From: UBA7960 sp964624065
Lineage (GTDB): Bacteria; Bacteroidota; Bacteroidia; Bacteroidales; UBA7960
Assembly (NCBI GenBank): GCA_964624065.1
Contig: CAZUWF010000008.1
Coordinates: forward strand, 16,801-80,800
Direction of reading: 5' to 3'
DNA: 64,000 nt
The position numbers and the translations under genes are program-made. Positions 18,135 to 28,452 of the stretch are shown here, piece after piece (position 1 is the first letter of the stretch; each line of letters begins with the position of its first letter). The notes beneath the pieces were generated by a model that was given only the letters and a program-made list of their open reading frames with translations, did not search any database and was not told the origin of the DNA.

Positions 18135-18341
18135 ACAGGTAAATCATTAAATGGTGGCTAATTTTGGGTTTTGCAAAGATAGCGAAGTTGTTTTAAATTC
18201 AGTGTGATGGGCAAGCAAACCTGTCAATAAAGCCTTGTTAACACAGCCCACGACTAAAACTGCATGGTGTGGGTGCGGCACTTATCTTGACACTAAAATG
18301 CCTCCGCGAAAAAAAAATGGAGAATATTCAAAATTTAATGT

Positions 18342-18349
18342 TAATTTTG
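18342..18349 (+). promoter_or_regulatory. -7 promoter box (TAATTTTG) of tRNA-Phe
   Basis: TAATTTTG matches TAnnTTTG and lies 26 bases before the mature tRNA 5' end, leaving room for a short leader. No clear -33 TTTG is seen. Confidence 0.4.
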
Positions 18350-18375
18350 CAACGCTGAAAACAACCACAAGCAAA

Positions 18376-18448
<73 letters not shown>

Positions 18449-18450
18449 CA

Positions 18451-18486
18451 CGAGGAGGCTTCGAAAGGACCTCCTCGTTTTTTTTT
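18451..18486 (+). terminator. rho-independent terminator after tRNA-Phe
   Basis: CGAGGAGG ... CCTCCTCG stem with a short loop, followed by nine T. The T run overlaps the stop codon of the convergent RNase H gene (TTA at 18485-18487 on this strand). Confidence 0.9.
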
Positions 18487-19123
18487 ACTTGCGTCCGAAA
18501 TCAGCCGGAATCTCGCCCCAGCACTCTGTGTTCCACTTTAGGATTTGATTTGGCCAGGTATTGTTCTTGAGCCAAAGTTCGGCACGATTGATTAGTCCGA
18601 ATAGTTCTTGGTTTTGCGGGGTTTGCACTACCTTTGTTTTGGCGTGCTTGTGGCGTATCCAGCTAAGCGCGGTTTTTGAGTCGGTGTATATGGGCAGGTC
18701 CAAATGTTTTTTTTTGCACCAGGCCAAGGCATGTACAATTGCCAGAAACTCCCCGATGTTGTTTGAGCCTCCTTCGTAGGGTCCTTGCCGAAATAGTTCT
18801 TGCTTGGCTCCAACGTAAACACCACGGTATTCCATTTGGCCAGTACCCATATTGCACGCCCCGTCAACGGCTATGCTGTTTTCGATGGGCGCTCCCGCCA
18901 ATTTAATTTGTTCGGGTGAAAGCCTTTTCAGTTTTGACTCACCCTTCAGGCTAACCCAAGGGTTTTGCTTGAATGCTTCGGCTGCTTCGTATTCAGTGCC
19001 AAATGATTTGTAAATTGCCCCATCGAATCCATGAACACATTCCCTGCACTTGTCCCAATTATCGAAGATGCCTGTTTCCCGGCCCTTCCAAACAACATAA
19101 AACTTCTTTTTGGTCTTTGACAT
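18485..19123 (-). CDS. ribonuclease H with viroplasmin-like N-terminal domain
   Basis: 212 residues. The N-terminal caulimovirus viroplasmin / RNase HI hybrid-binding domain fills residues 1-50 (KFYVVWKGRETGIFDNW, then GFDGAIYKSF). A linker follows, then a type 1 RNase H catalytic domain from about residue 80 with acidic residues in AVDGAC, NNIGEFLA and IYTDSKTA. This architecture is common in Bacteroidota and Firmicutes. It removes RNA from RNA-DNA hybrids. The catalytic acids are present, so it should be active. Its stop codon sits inside the T run of the tRNA-Phe terminator on the opposite strand. Confidence 0.92.
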   Translation of the reverse strand: MSKTKKKFYVVWKGRETGIFDNWDKCRECVHGFDGAIYKSFGTEYEAAEAFKQNPWVSLKGESKLKRLSPEQIKLAGAPIENSIAVDGACNMGTGQMEYRGVYVGAKQELFRQGPYEGGSNNIGEFLAIVHALAWCKKKHLDLPIYTDSKTALSWIRHKHAKTKVVQTPQNQELFGLINRAELWLKNNTWPNQILKWNTECWGEIPADFGRK

Positions 19124-19199
19124 ATCCGCAGATTAACAATGGCTTGATGGTTATGGCATTAATTTCCCATAAATCGGGAGGTTCCGATTTATGTAAAGC

Positions 19200-20246
19200 C
19201 TAATTTTTCAGTGCGTCCCATCCTTGCGCCGTTAATGGCACTTGTTGGCCAGATGCTGTGACCATGGCAGGCACCACCAAACCCTCGGCCACGTGGCCTA
19301 TAATGCTTACCCCTTCAATGTTTTTAATCTTTTCGTGGTCAGATTGGCTAATGGTAAAAAGTAGCTCGTAATCTTCGCCTCCACTAAGTGCGCAAACTGT
19401 TGGGTTTATCTTGAACTCGTTGGCCACAGCTAAAGTTTGGTTGTCTATAGGTATGTGCTCTTCGTAAATCAGGATGCTATTGCCAGAGTTTTTGCACAAA
19501 TGAAGCGCCTCAGAGGCCAACCCGTCCGAGACATCTATCATTGAAGTGGGAACCACGCCCGCATCCTCAAGCTTTTTGATAATATCTTGCCGTGGTTCGG
19601 GTTTCAATTGCCTTTCCAAAACGTAATCGTAATCCTTCAGATCGGGCTGGAATTTTGGATTGGCCTTGAATTCGGCCTTTTCTCTTTGCAGGACTAATAG
19701 TCCGCAGTATGCGGCACCGAGGTTGCCACTAACGCACAACAAGTCATTTGGCTTGGATCCGTTTCTATACACGGCTTTTGATCGTTCAACAAGCCCAAGC
19801 GCGGTTACCGAAAGTACCAAACCCGATTGCGAGGCGGTGGTGTCGCCGCCCACAAGGTCAACTCCGTACTTATTACAAGCCAGGTACATCCCTTGGTAAA
19901 TTTCCTCAAGGGCTTCCAACGAAAACCTGCTTGACACCCCGAGACCCACCATAACCTGCTTCGGGTGTCCGTTCATTGCGTAAACATCAGAAAGATTTAC
20001 TGCAATGGCCTTGTATCCGAGGTGTTTCAACGGAGTGTAAACTAAATCGAAATGGACACCCTCCAACAGCAGATCCTTGGTTGCAATTAGCAATTTGTCT
20101 CCCGACTGGATCAGTGCTGCATCGTCGCCCACGCCTTTTAGGGTTTCGGGGTTTTGGCTGACGTTGTTTAGTGTAAGATGGTCAATAAGTCCAAATTCGC
20201 CGAGTGACTCTATGGGAGTAAGTTTTTGTTTTTCCTCTTGTTTCAT
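19200..20246 (-). CDS. thiL: thiamine-monophosphate kinase
   Basis: 348 residues, the usual ThiL length. The N-terminal GVGDDAALI motif carries the Mg-ATP-binding acids. Later patches include AVNLSDVYAMNGHPKQV, VGGDTTAS, and the C-terminal MIDVSDGLASE and SGGEDYELLFT, all diagnostic of ThiL within the AIR synthase/PurM superfamily. It phosphorylates thiamine monophosphate to thiamine diphosphate in the cytoplasm. It begins 7 bases after the stop of the secreted protease gene on the same strand, so the pair may be co-transcribed although the functions are unrelated. No other thiamine genes are nearby. Confidence 0.95.
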   Translation of the reverse strand: MKQEEKQKLTPIESLGEFGLIDHLTLNNVSQNPETLKGVGDDAALIQSGDKLLIATKDLLLEGVHFDLVYTPLKHLGYKAIAVNLSDVYAMNGHPKQVMVGLGVSSRFSLEALEEIYQGMYLACNKYGVDLVGGDTTASQSGLVLSVTALGLVERSKAVYRNGSKPNDLLCVSGNLGAAYCGLLVLQREKAEFKANPKFQPDLKDYDYVLERQLKPEPRQDIIKKLEDAGVVPTSMIDVSDGLASEALHLCKNSGNSILIYEEHIPIDNQTLAVANEFKINPTVCALSGGEDYELLFTISQSDHEKIKNIEGVSIIGHVAEGLVVPAMVTASGQQVPLTAQGWDALKN

Positions 20247-20253
20247 TTTAATA

Positions 20254-21147
20254 TTATGGGTTTAACCATTTTTCGTTTTCTATTACAGCATCCCCAATAT
20301 TGCCTTTCTTGCCAGAAAGGTAATCGTGGGCAATTTGAAACTGGCAAAATGAAATGGCATTTATCTTGCTTGGCGCCAGCGACATGATATTGTTGGTTTT
20401 TCCCCTTTCAAAGCAGCCCAGATCGTTACATTGGTCGCAATTGTCCGGGGCAAACATATGAAACAGGCCCATACTGTGACCCAATTCGTGGATAAAGGTA
20501 TTGTAACATCCATCGGTGCTGCCTTTCTCGAACCTGTCGTACCAACCCTTAAACAATATGAAATCCTTGTTGCCGATTCCCGACACCTGACCGCCATGTG
20601 TGTCCCAAGTCCCTGCAACGATGATATGAAGGGTGTGTTGCTTATGCAAGTTAGACAAATGGTGGTTTTCAATAATGTACCTTGTGTGAGCCGTTCTTGC
20701 ATGTTTCAAAACAATGCCTGGCTGCGAGAAGCCATCAAAAATTTCATCATCAATACTAAATTGAATGGTGTCGAGCTTCAATCTTATCCTCGAATCTCTT
20801 ATGTAGGGAGAGGTAATGCAGGGAGAATTAAAGGGCTCCAGGGGCTGAAGGTTTTCGAGCAAATGGTTTGTACGGTCTATGGTGTTCTGGAAGAAAGCCA
20901 AGTCGGGATCTTTTTTTTTGAAAGATCTTTCGCCTGACGAATGTTGAAAAATATGAAATGCTACCCTAATGGTTTTTATGGGGGTTTGGTTAGTGTTGTA
21001 AGCCAAAATTGGGATTTCGGCTTTCTGACTGTCTTGAAAATCTTGGATGCAGATAAATTCCTGAACTTTTCCCTTGCCATTACAAACAATCAAAGTCAAG
21101 TAGAATATCAAAGAAAGCAGGGGAAGGGAAGGAGATAAATGCTTCAT
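20254..21147 (-). CDS. secreted zinc metalloprotease, metzincin (M43/pappalysin-like)
   Basis: 297 residues with an N-terminal hydrophobic signal (residues 8-22). The zinc site is IHELGHSMGLFHMF (HExxHxxGxxH), followed about 30 residues later by the Met-turn NNIMSLAP; the Cys residues between them (CDQCNDLGC) could pair or bind a second metal. This matches gluzincin-free, metzincin-type proteases of the M43 group common in Bacteroidota. No C-terminal type IX sorting domain is seen; the chain ends soon after the catalytic domain, so it may stay periplasmic. A Cys at the end of the signal follows Val, which is a poor lipobox. It lies between thiL and sprA on the same strand. Confidence 0.72.
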   Translation of the reverse strand: MKHLSPSLPLLSLIFYLTLIVCNGKGKVQEFICIQDFQDSQKAEIPILAYNTNQTPIKTIRVAFHIFQHSSGERSFKKKDPDLAFFQNTIDRTNHLLENLQPLEPFNSPCITSPYIRDSRIRLKLDTIQFSIDDEIFDGFSQPGIVLKHARTAHTRYIIENHHLSNLHKQHTLHIIVAGTWDTHGGQVSGIGNKDFILFKGWYDRFEKGSTDGCYNTFIHELGHSMGLFHMFAPDNCDQCNDLGCFERGKTNNIMSLAPSKINAISFCQFQIAHDYLSGKKGNIGDAVIENEKWLNP

Positions 21148-21204
21148 AATAAACAGCTTGTCCCAAATTTTTTAGGGAAACATACTTTGGACTCAAAAAC
21201 TCCA

Positions 21205-24200
21205 TTACCGTAGCATGAATCTCAGGCTAATACCTGCATTTGTGTTCACGTTTTTGTATTGGTTTGAAATAAAAGGTGTGTTTATCGTCCTGTCGAAGAA
21301 AAATCTAAACGTTGCCGTACTGCTAAGCTGGTACTCTGCAGAGCTCTGCAGGGTGAATATCCTTTGTCCTGACGAAACGAGGTCAATTTCCTCAACGAGT
21401 TTTCGCAAAACCGTTTTGTTATCCCTTATCGAAAGATCAAGTCTAAGGATTAGGTCACTGGTTATTCTCCTCCTGCTTCCCCCGCTCGAAACCGAGAACG
21501 AAAGGTTGCGAATTCGGTAGCCGGTTCCTACAACCATCTCGCTTGAATTCATATCAGTAAGCTGGTTATTGGCCAGGCTGAGTGAAATGTTTCTCGACTT
21601 GCGATATTCTAATCTGGTGATCAAACTGTTATGCCAACTTATATCAACATTTATCAGGGGGTTAAACTGCTCGGTTATTGAAACTGTTCCTATCTCGTAC
21701 TTGGGTACGAAGTTGTTGGACAAATCTCGTTCGGCCCCCGTTGCAAACTCAGGCAGGCTGTAGCGAGGGTCGGATGCAAAGCTGCCCAAGGAGAACACAC
21801 TGGTGTACCCGTGAGTAATAATGATGTTTTGGAAGAGCTTTTGCAATGCGGGTATGCGCGATAATCCATCAAAGGTTACCGACCAGTTCGGCATTGGAAA
21901 CTTAACGAATGGCGAAAGGGAAGAACCTTCGGGATCCCACCCAGCATAGGCCGCAAGGAAAGCAGGTATGAGCACCTCAGATGAGGTTGGGCCGTATCCG
22001 TCGGGGAATTGCCCCGGAGCGGCCGGGGAGGTTCTTCCGTCACCAAGCGCCAACCTGTTGGCAATTACGCTGCGGTACTCCTTAAACCTTTCGAAGTTTC
22101 TTGAGATACCTCCTGGTCCAAACCCGTCGAAGGCTGATCCCATTGAGAAAAAGGTGATGGAGAAACTGCCATTTTCCATTTGATTGAACCTGTTGATAAG
22201 GCCGTTTTCTGCGGGCTTCAAAAAACCGGTGTTCGACCTTGATTCATTGCGTCTGGCATCCACCCTTACAAGCAATCCCGGAAAGGGTTCTACTTGAGCG
22301 TTGGCAATGATATTTTGAATTTTGTTTTTTCCAAAAGGGGAGTTGAATTTTGGATCGTCAGAAATCCAGCCCTCCTGTATTGCCCTGTCAATAATCTTGC
22401 CCTGTTCCCCAAATATGAAACCCGTTCCGGGTGCCATTAGGTTCCAGTCTTGCCCGAGGAATCCTGAAAGTGGCAAGAAACCTGGGAGGTTCGTTCCGCT
22501 GCTTTGGGTAAAGTTAACATTAACGCTTCTAACGCTCATCAACAACCTTAGACCGGCATCAACCATCTTTTGGCCAAAAGGCCTGGCTGTAGTTTCTTGC
22601 GGTTGCTCTTGTGGCCTTGGTGCCTGCCTTACCCCTTGCTGCTGCCTCCTGCCTGGTTGGGTTGAGCCCCCCCTCTGGTTTATCTTTTGCAAGAATCCGA
22701 TCTTGTTGTACAAGGTGACAAAGTTGGCGGAAGCGTTTAGGCGGAAGGTTTGAGAATTCTCAATTGTATTGCCCGACTCCTTGTAGGCAGGAGGGGCGGT
22801 TAGCCAATCGAAAGTGCCCGAATATTCGGCGTTGGCGTTTATCCAGTTTAACAATGGTATCTTGCTAAGCGGCAGGGTGTAGTTTGCGCTATACCTGTGA
22901 TTGTAGTTGGTTGTTTGGCCAAGCGACTTTATGCTTTGCCATACTTGTTCCCGGTAAAGCTGGTATTCTTCAGTTCCTCTCAAAACACGACCTTCGGGCT
23001 CTAGAATCCTGGCCATGTTTGCGGCGCTAAATTCAAGCTTGAGGCTCCGGGTAAGATCCCACCTGATGTCATAAAGCCTATCCCACTCAAATGTTTTCAT
23101 AAAGTTTGGGGTAAGCAATATCTGTCCCTTGCTTTTTGGTCGCATAAGCATTTCGTTGTAGTTTCGGGTCATACTGGTTCTAAACGACAAGAAATTTGGG
23201 AAGTAGGAGAAATTGATGTCACGTATCAGTTGAAAGGCCTTTCCTTGGAATAGTTTAATTTTAGAAAAAGGGGTGATGGGATTTACGTTTGGCGCAAAAT
23301 TGTACCCGAGAGCAAGTCTCCATCTGGTTTGGTTGTCGTACTCCATATTCACATTGCGCGAATTTGTCTCGGAGTAGGCGTAGGTAAAATCTAAGTTGTC
23401 GAGACTGTAAATTTTTCTTGGACCGGAACCTGATCGGGTCACGTTTGTAAAGTTGATGCTCTTTCGTTGGGTATAGTCTTGAGCCAAGTTTCTTATTGAG
23501 TCTCTTTCGGCCTTGTCTTCATAAGAATTTAAGTCGTCGGCCAACAAAATATCAGGATTGAGTGGATTGTAAAGCGGACTCAAAAATGTCTCGCTATAGC
23601 TAAAGTGCATTGGTATCCTTAAGCCCAAGGAGGGCGGAGTAAGTTTTCCCAACTCTATATTGGTGGCCACATCGTAAGTTACCATTTGCTCTGTTGACCT
23701 TTCGTGAACCTTTTGGTCAATTGCTCCGAAGCCTGGGGTGCTAATAAGCCCTGCCAATGTAACGTTTCCAAGGTCGGCAAGAGTTGCGTTTAGCCTCCCG
23801 GTGGCCGCCAAACCCGATCTGTCTTCGAATTCGAAAAGCCTAATCTCGTTAACCCAAACCTCCGTAGCCTTTGGAAGGCCATCGTCGTTGAGATTTGCGA
23901 AGGACCGTTTGGGGTTCCGAACACCAATCATCAGCACCTTTATGTTGCTAAGTGTGGGGGTTCCAACTATCTTCATGGTGTTATTTCCGTCGGGCAGGCT
24001 AAATGGGGTGACAAAGGTTACACCGCTGTTTGGGTCTCTTGACAGTTCATTTCGGCGCAGCTTAAGCTGCTGGAGTTTTTCGAATGCAAGATCAATCTCG
24101 TTTTCTTCGGGCCAGATTGCCCTTGGGTTATTGATTGAGGTAAACCAAGGTGTTATCTTGAGAGGGACCTCGTACTCGTAGTAATTATTTGTAAAGTCGG

Positions 24201-27200
24201 CTCCCAGCCGCAAGAAAACGGCAACATCTCCATCGGCCACATCTTGGGTCTGGCCTGACGCCTCGGCGTGGGCAAACATTTTAATGCGGCGGTAGTTGCG
24301 AACGTCCAAGTCGGATGTTTTGTAAACGGCCCTTGCATCACCATCTTTAAGGTTAACGGCCCTTAGGGAAAGGGATTGTTCATTTCGCCTGAACTGTGTG
24401 GTTGTACCCATATCCAGCTCTCTTTCGATGCCAGGAGGCAAAACGTAAGGTACTGGTTGGCGGGCGCTGTTTTCTTCAATGTTCACGGCCGAAACCTCAA
24501 ATGTAGTTTCGCTGTTGTCAGGAATATATTCTCCAGGACTCGTAAGGGAGCGGTCGTAAGTTCGCCAGGTTCCCCTTACCAGTTCGAGGGTGGCAAACCG
24601 ACACACTATTTCTTCTTCGAAGCCTTTGAAGAACATACGCATGAAACGGACCGACTTGAAATCCTGAATATTTCCAAAAGCCTGCCTTTCTGGGGTGCGG
24701 AGCGGAATCTTGAACTGGTACCACTTAATGGTTTCGGTGGTTTGGTTTGCCAACATTACTGTTGCCTCCCTCATGTCGGTAATATAATTCTTGCCGGTAA
24801 CCATATCTTGCGGCCTCAAACTCACACGGAACTGGAAGTATGCCTCGTTTTCGTTAAGGGTACCATCGTTGTTTATATCCTCTGTGTTTGGGAGGTGGGT
24901 GGCCGAGGTTGGGTAGGGTTCGGGGGAGGCGTCAGCAGCGGGGCTGTTACCTTCGAGCCCGTTAAACATCTTGTATCTGTCAAGTATGGAAGTTTGTTCG
25001 GCATCGTAGGTTGAACTCCTGAAATACCGGTAATTGTCGCTTGAGGGGTCGGTCCATGCTTTTTGATAAGCTTCGGAACTCGATCCGAATGCGGCGGCTA
25101 ACGGCTGCAGGTAATCGGCAAGGTGAGACCTCTCGTCTGTGGTTCCAAGCCCGTCAAGTCCAACGTCCTGGTAAACCCTTGACTGAGGATTGTTGTCAAA
25201 GGCATTAACTACAGCTTGAACCGACGGTACGCGCCCCCAGATTGTCGTCTCGAAGTTGGTGCCTTCTGGACCTGTTGGAAGGCCGTTTTCGAATGCTTTT
25301 CTCCCATCTCTATGCACGTCCTCCGAAATTGTTCCCAAGTTGAAGAAAAGGTCCCCTCCTGTGTGACTAGGGTTGTAAATGAAGGGATCCATCATCCAAA
25401 ACTCAATGTACTCAACGCCTGCGGCTTCGAAATCGGGTGTCGGAACCGATCGCATTATTCCTGCCCATCTGGTATTTGGCTGGTTTAAAAGCCCCAGGTT
25501 ATTAATTCCCCTGCTAAAGGTGGTGGCAGTTGCATCATAATTGTAAGGCCCTTTTTCTGAGGGATAATAGGCAAGGTTCAAAACCGGTATGGGCGAGGGT
25601 ATATTTGCCGTGCCACTTTCCTTGAAGGGCCAAATTTCGGTTTCAAAGATATGGCGAACCCTGTGGTCGGAGCGCTGATTGGCATCGTTGCGAATATGTT
25701 GAGGGGTAATGGAGGTTTGCTGGAAGGTAAAAAGCGGGTCAACCATATACCAAGCAAGCTTGGCCACGTTTTTTCTAAAGCCCAAGCCCGTGTTTGGTGC
25801 CCCTTCGGGAAACCTTCCAGGGTTGGTTTGGTGTTGTGGAGTACTTGCAACGAACCAAGTTTGAACGGCCCTCATATCAATTGCAGACTTGCTTCCCTCG
25901 AAGTCATCGATGTAGGATGTTCCCTCTTTTCCCAAGCGCCTGGAATGTCCGGGAAGGAGCTGCGCAAACTCGCCCACGAACGATATGCGCGATGGTGAAG
26001 CGCTGTTGAAGAATGGCAACTTGTTGACAAGGTTGGTCACGAATTGTGACTCGGTGGCGTAGCTTGTGTTTACACCCCAAATGGTATTGGAAATTGATTC
26101 GTAGCCAATGTTTACCTTTTGTGTCAATGGCCTTTCCGATAGCCTCATTATGGTGGCACCAACATTGAAATTGTCACTAAACCTATGGTTTAAATGGGCG
26201 CCAACGAGAGTCTTGGTCTGAATGTCGAACATATTGGAGCTTTCCAGGGAAATTCTAATCGGGGCTCCGGAGTTAATGTGTGCCTCGTTTATTATCCTAA
26301 CCCTTCCAAGTGTATAGTCAACGGTGTAATCAAGATTTTCGGTAAGGGGCACGCCACCGGCAGTTACAGTTACCGAACCCTGGGGCACGTTTAGGGCATT
26401 GAGCATAATTTCGGCACCCGCCGAACCGCTTCGATAGTTTCCCTCAAGCAAGAACCTGTTGCGTTCAGGAAACTGCTGTGCCTGGTATTTGGTAGTGGTG
26501 TAAAGAGAGTCGTATGCATACTTGTCGCCAAGGGTTTGATCCACAAGCATTTTTCTTAGATGTGATCCAAAAGGTTCTACAACCGGGAAATATACCCTCC
26601 CAGTGGAAGATTGAATGTTGCCGCCTTGAGTCGCCGCGTTGTCAATAAAATCAAAAATACCATCAGGATGCGGATCGCGATTCTTGTTTAGGTTATCCAA
26701 ATTCATAATTCTGATAAAGGGTTTCCCTGCAACAGGCCCCTCTTTGAGATACCCCATCTGAACGCCCAGTTCATCACTTTCGTAAAGAACATTTAGTATA
26801 AAGTTGTCGGGGCTAACCTGAAACGCCCCAAGGTGGTAAACATTCTTCATCATCAAATCCCACGTGGGAATTCGTGTATTTACCGTGGTGCCCTTTAGTA
26901 GCTTTACAATCAAGGTTTTTGGAGCGTCCAAGTCATTTGAAAACTCCCCAACTTGATATACCCGATTATCGCCAATTACTGTGTATTGAAAAGCCACCGC
27001 CAAAACGTGATCGGGGTTCATGGTTCGGTTTAGCGAAATGAACCCCAACTTTGCATTGTACGTGTACTCATTGGGGTTGAGCAACCTGGCGTTTTCAATG
27101 TTTTCATAATCAATGCCCGATGAATAACCTTGCCCTTGAAGGTAGCTATTAACCAACTGGAGTTGCCTGATGCCTGGCTGGTTAGCCATGATTCCGTAAA

Positions 27201-28452
27201 GGTTGTTAGAGTTGTTGGCGGGATTTGCAATTGTGCCCGGTGTAATCAAAGGGTTGTAAGGGTCTATCTCTCCGAGGTCGGCAAAGGCCACAATGTTTCG
27301 GTTTCTTTCGGTTGCCGCCCCAATGTTTGTAACCCAAACCTCCATGCGGGTAATGTTAATGTTAGAGTTTACCAAGGGTAAGGCAGCTAATGCTTCGTCG
27401 TAATTATTGCGAAAGTACTGGCCGATGAAATAGTGTCGGTTTTCTTCGTAGTTATCTCCCTTTATCAGGAACTCGGCGGTCTGGGCTCCACCTTTGACCT
27501 CTATGGTTCTTGCTTCGGTTTTTTGTTGTGAGAATACCCCTGTTAAAGTGGTGTTACCAAACTTCAACTCAGTTTTTAGGCCAAATAGCCCCTGAGAACC
27601 AGTTATTAGCGTGCCCGGCAAAGGCAACGATACGTTACCAGCCTCAAGAACTTGCAAAATCTCGTCTTCCTTTCCCCTATAGTCAAGTTTGATTTTATTG
27701 TCGAAATCAAAAATGGCCTCCGTATTGTAGTTTACCCCAATATCAATCTTGGTTCCTATTTTGGCCTGAACCCCCATCTGTATTTTTTGCTGGAAGTCAA
27801 AATTAGTAGTACGTCTTCTTCTTTCGTCAATGTTCGGGTCGTCGCGCCTATTAGACATAATTCCGAAGATGAGTTCTGCCGAACCTGTTGGTCTAATTTC
27901 GATGGCTTCGCCCCCAAATATGGTTTCAAACAATTCGCCCCCAACCTTTATTTCAGGTATAAGCCCTCCCCGTGCCTGGCTGGTCTGCCTTGACACTCTT
28001 TGTTGCCAATGCTCTCTGAGACTTTTGTCAATGTCGTATTCTAAGTATTCCTGCAGTGTCAGGAATACAGGCCTGCCAATTATCCTGTTACCAACTTTAA
28101 AAACCTTAACGTAATAGCCCGAAACTGGATCGTAGGTGATTTGGGTAGTAACGTTGGGGGGGTTGGGAAGGTTAAAGCTACCGCCGGGTGGGTCAACGAA
28201 GGAGTTTGGATTTGCTCGAGGCAGTGGAAAGGGTAGTGTATCAGACGTCTGCTGTTGTGAAGCACCGGCAAATTCTTCACCGCCCGTGAAGTTATGGTTG
28301 AAGGCACCAGAATGGTTGGCCGAAACGGTACCAAACCATACAAAAAGCAAAAGGGTCTTGATTGCAGAAAAATTAACCAAAGCATTAATCTTTTTAACGT
28401 GTAAACTTAGAAGTTCTTTAGGGCTTCCTTTATTATAAACTCCGAAGAGCAC
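21205..28452 (-). CDS. sprA: SprA / Sov, outer-membrane translocon of the type IX secretion system
   Basis: 2415 residues, the expected giant size. SprA forms a very large beta-barrel in the outer membrane through which T9SS cargo with C-terminal sorting signals leaves the cell, and is needed for gliding in Flavobacterium. The N-terminus has a signal peptide (KTLLLFVWFGTVSA) and the family opening, including YDPVSGYYVKVFKVG and MTLEEY-like LTLQEYLEYDIDKSLREHW. Dense aromatic, Asn-rich beta strands continue to the terminal SLRFMLR. A low-complexity Q/P/R loop lies near residues 1910-1945. The ATG at 28452 overlaps the end of ruvA by 46 bases; a TTG at 28380 would also keep most of the signal peptide. 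ruvA directly upstream of sprA is a conserved order in the phylum. Confidence 0.96.
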   Translation of the reverse strand: MLFGVYNKGSPKELLSLHVKKINALVNFSAIKTLLLFVWFGTVSANHSGAFNHNFTGGEEFAGASQQQTSDTLPFPLPRANPNSFVDPPGGSFNLPNPPNVTTQITYDPVSGYYVKVFKVGNRIIGRPVFLTLQEYLEYDIDKSLREHWQQRVSRQTSQARGGLIPEIKVGGELFETIFGGEAIEIRPTGSAELIFGIMSNRRDDPNIDERRRRTTNFDFQQKIQMGVQAKIGTKIDIGVNYNTEAIFDFDNKIKLDYRGKEDEILQVLEAGNVSLPLPGTLITGSQGLFGLKTELKFGNTTLTGVFSQQKTEARTIEVKGGAQTAEFLIKGDNYEENRHYFIGQYFRNNYDEALAALPLVNSNINITRMEVWVTNIGAATERNRNIVAFADLGEIDPYNPLITPGTIANPANNSNNLYGIMANQPGIRQLQLVNSYLQGQGYSSGIDYENIENARLLNPNEYTYNAKLGFISLNRTMNPDHVLAVAFQYTVIGDNRVYQVGEFSNDLDAPKTLIVKLLKGTTVNTRIPTWDLMMKNVYHLGAFQVSPDNFILNVLYESDELGVQMGYLKEGPVAGKPFIRIMNLDNLNKNRDPHPDGIFDFIDNAATQGGNIQSSTGRVYFPVVEPFGSHLRKMLVDQTLGDKYAYDSLYTTTKYQAQQFPERNRFLLEGNYRSGSAGAEIMLNALNVPQGSVTVTAGGVPLTENLDYTVDYTLGRVRIINEAHINSGAPIRISLESSNMFDIQTKTLVGAHLNHRFSDNFNVGATIMRLSERPLTQKVNIGYESISNTIWGVNTSYATESQFVTNLVNKLPFFNSASPSRISFVGEFAQLLPGHSRRLGKEGTSYIDDFEGSKSAIDMRAVQTWFVASTPQHQTNPGRFPEGAPNTGLGFRKNVAKLAWYMVDPLFTFQQTSITPQHIRNDANQRSDHRVRHIFETEIWPFKESGTANIPSPIPVLNLAYYPSEKGPYNYDATATTFSRGINNLGLLNQPNTRWAGIMRSVPTPDFEAAGVEYIEFWMMDPFIYNPSHTGGDLFFNLGTISEDVHRDGRKAFENGLPTGPEGTNFETTIWGRVPSVQAVVNAFDNNPQSRVYQDVGLDGLGTTDERSHLADYLQPLAAAFGSSSEAYQKAWTDPSSDNYRYFRSSTYDAEQTSILDRYKMFNGLEGNSPAADASPEPYPTSATHLPNTEDINNDGTLNENEAYFQFRVSLRPQDMVTGKNYITDMREATVMLANQTTETIKWYQFKIPLRTPERQAFGNIQDFKSVRFMRMFFKGFEEEIVCRFATLELVRGTWRTYDRSLTSPGEYIPDNSETTFEVSAVNIEENSARQPVPYVLPPGIERELDMGTTTQFRRNEQSLSLRAVNLKDGDARAVYKTSDLDVRNYRRIKMFAHAEASGQTQDVADGDVAVFLRLGADFTNNYYEYEVPLKITPWFTSINNPRAIWPEENEIDLAFEKLQQLKLRRNELSRDPNSGVTFVTPFSLPDGNNTMKIVGTPTLSNIKVLMIGVRNPKRSFANLNDDGLPKATEVWVNEIRLFEFEDRSGLAATGRLNATLADLGNVTLAGLISTPGFGAIDQKVHERSTEQMVTYDVATNIELGKLTPPSLGLRIPMHFSYSETFLSPLYNPLNPDILLADDLNSYEDKAERDSIRNLAQDYTQRKSINFTNVTRSGSGPRKIYSLDNLDFTYAYSETNSRNVNMEYDNQTRWRLALGYNFAPNVNPITPFSKIKLFQGKAFQLIRDINFSYFPNFLSFRTSMTRNYNEMLMRPKSKGQILLTPNFMKTFEWDRLYDIRWDLTRSLKLEFSAANMARILEPEGRVLRGTEEYQLYREQVWQSIKSLGQTTNYNHRYSANYTLPLSKIPLLNWINANAEYSGTFDWLTAPPAYKESGNTIENSQTFRLNASANFVTLYNKIGFLQKINQRGGSTQPGRRQQQGVRQAPRPQEQPQETTARPFGQKMVDAGLRLLMSVRSVNVNFTQSSGTNLPGFLPLSGFLGQDWNLMAPGTGFIFGEQGKIIDRAIQEGWISDDPKFNSPFGKNKIQNIIANAQVEPFPGLLVRVDARRNESRSNTGFLKPAENGLINRFNQMENGSFSITFFSMGSAFDGFGPGGISRNFERFKEYRSVIANRLALGDGRTSPAAPGQFPDGYGPTSSEVLIPAFLAAYAGWDPEGSSLSPFVKFPMPNWSVTFDGLSRIPALQKLFQNIIITHGYTSVFSLGSFASDPRYSLPEFATGAERDLSNNFVPKYEIGTVSITEQFNPLINVDISWHNSLITRLEYRKSRNISLSLANNQLTDMNSSEMVVGTGYRIRNLSFSVSSGGSRRRITSDLILRLDLSIRDNKTVLRKLVEEIDLVSSGQRIFTLQSSAEYQLSSTATFRFFFDRTINTPFISNQYKNVNTNAGISLRFMLR

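Noticed and set aside
24376..25014. 212-codon plus-strand ORF inside sprA
   Set aside because: Antisense to sprA across conserved beta-barrel sequence, no family signal; accepted as a by-product of codon bias.
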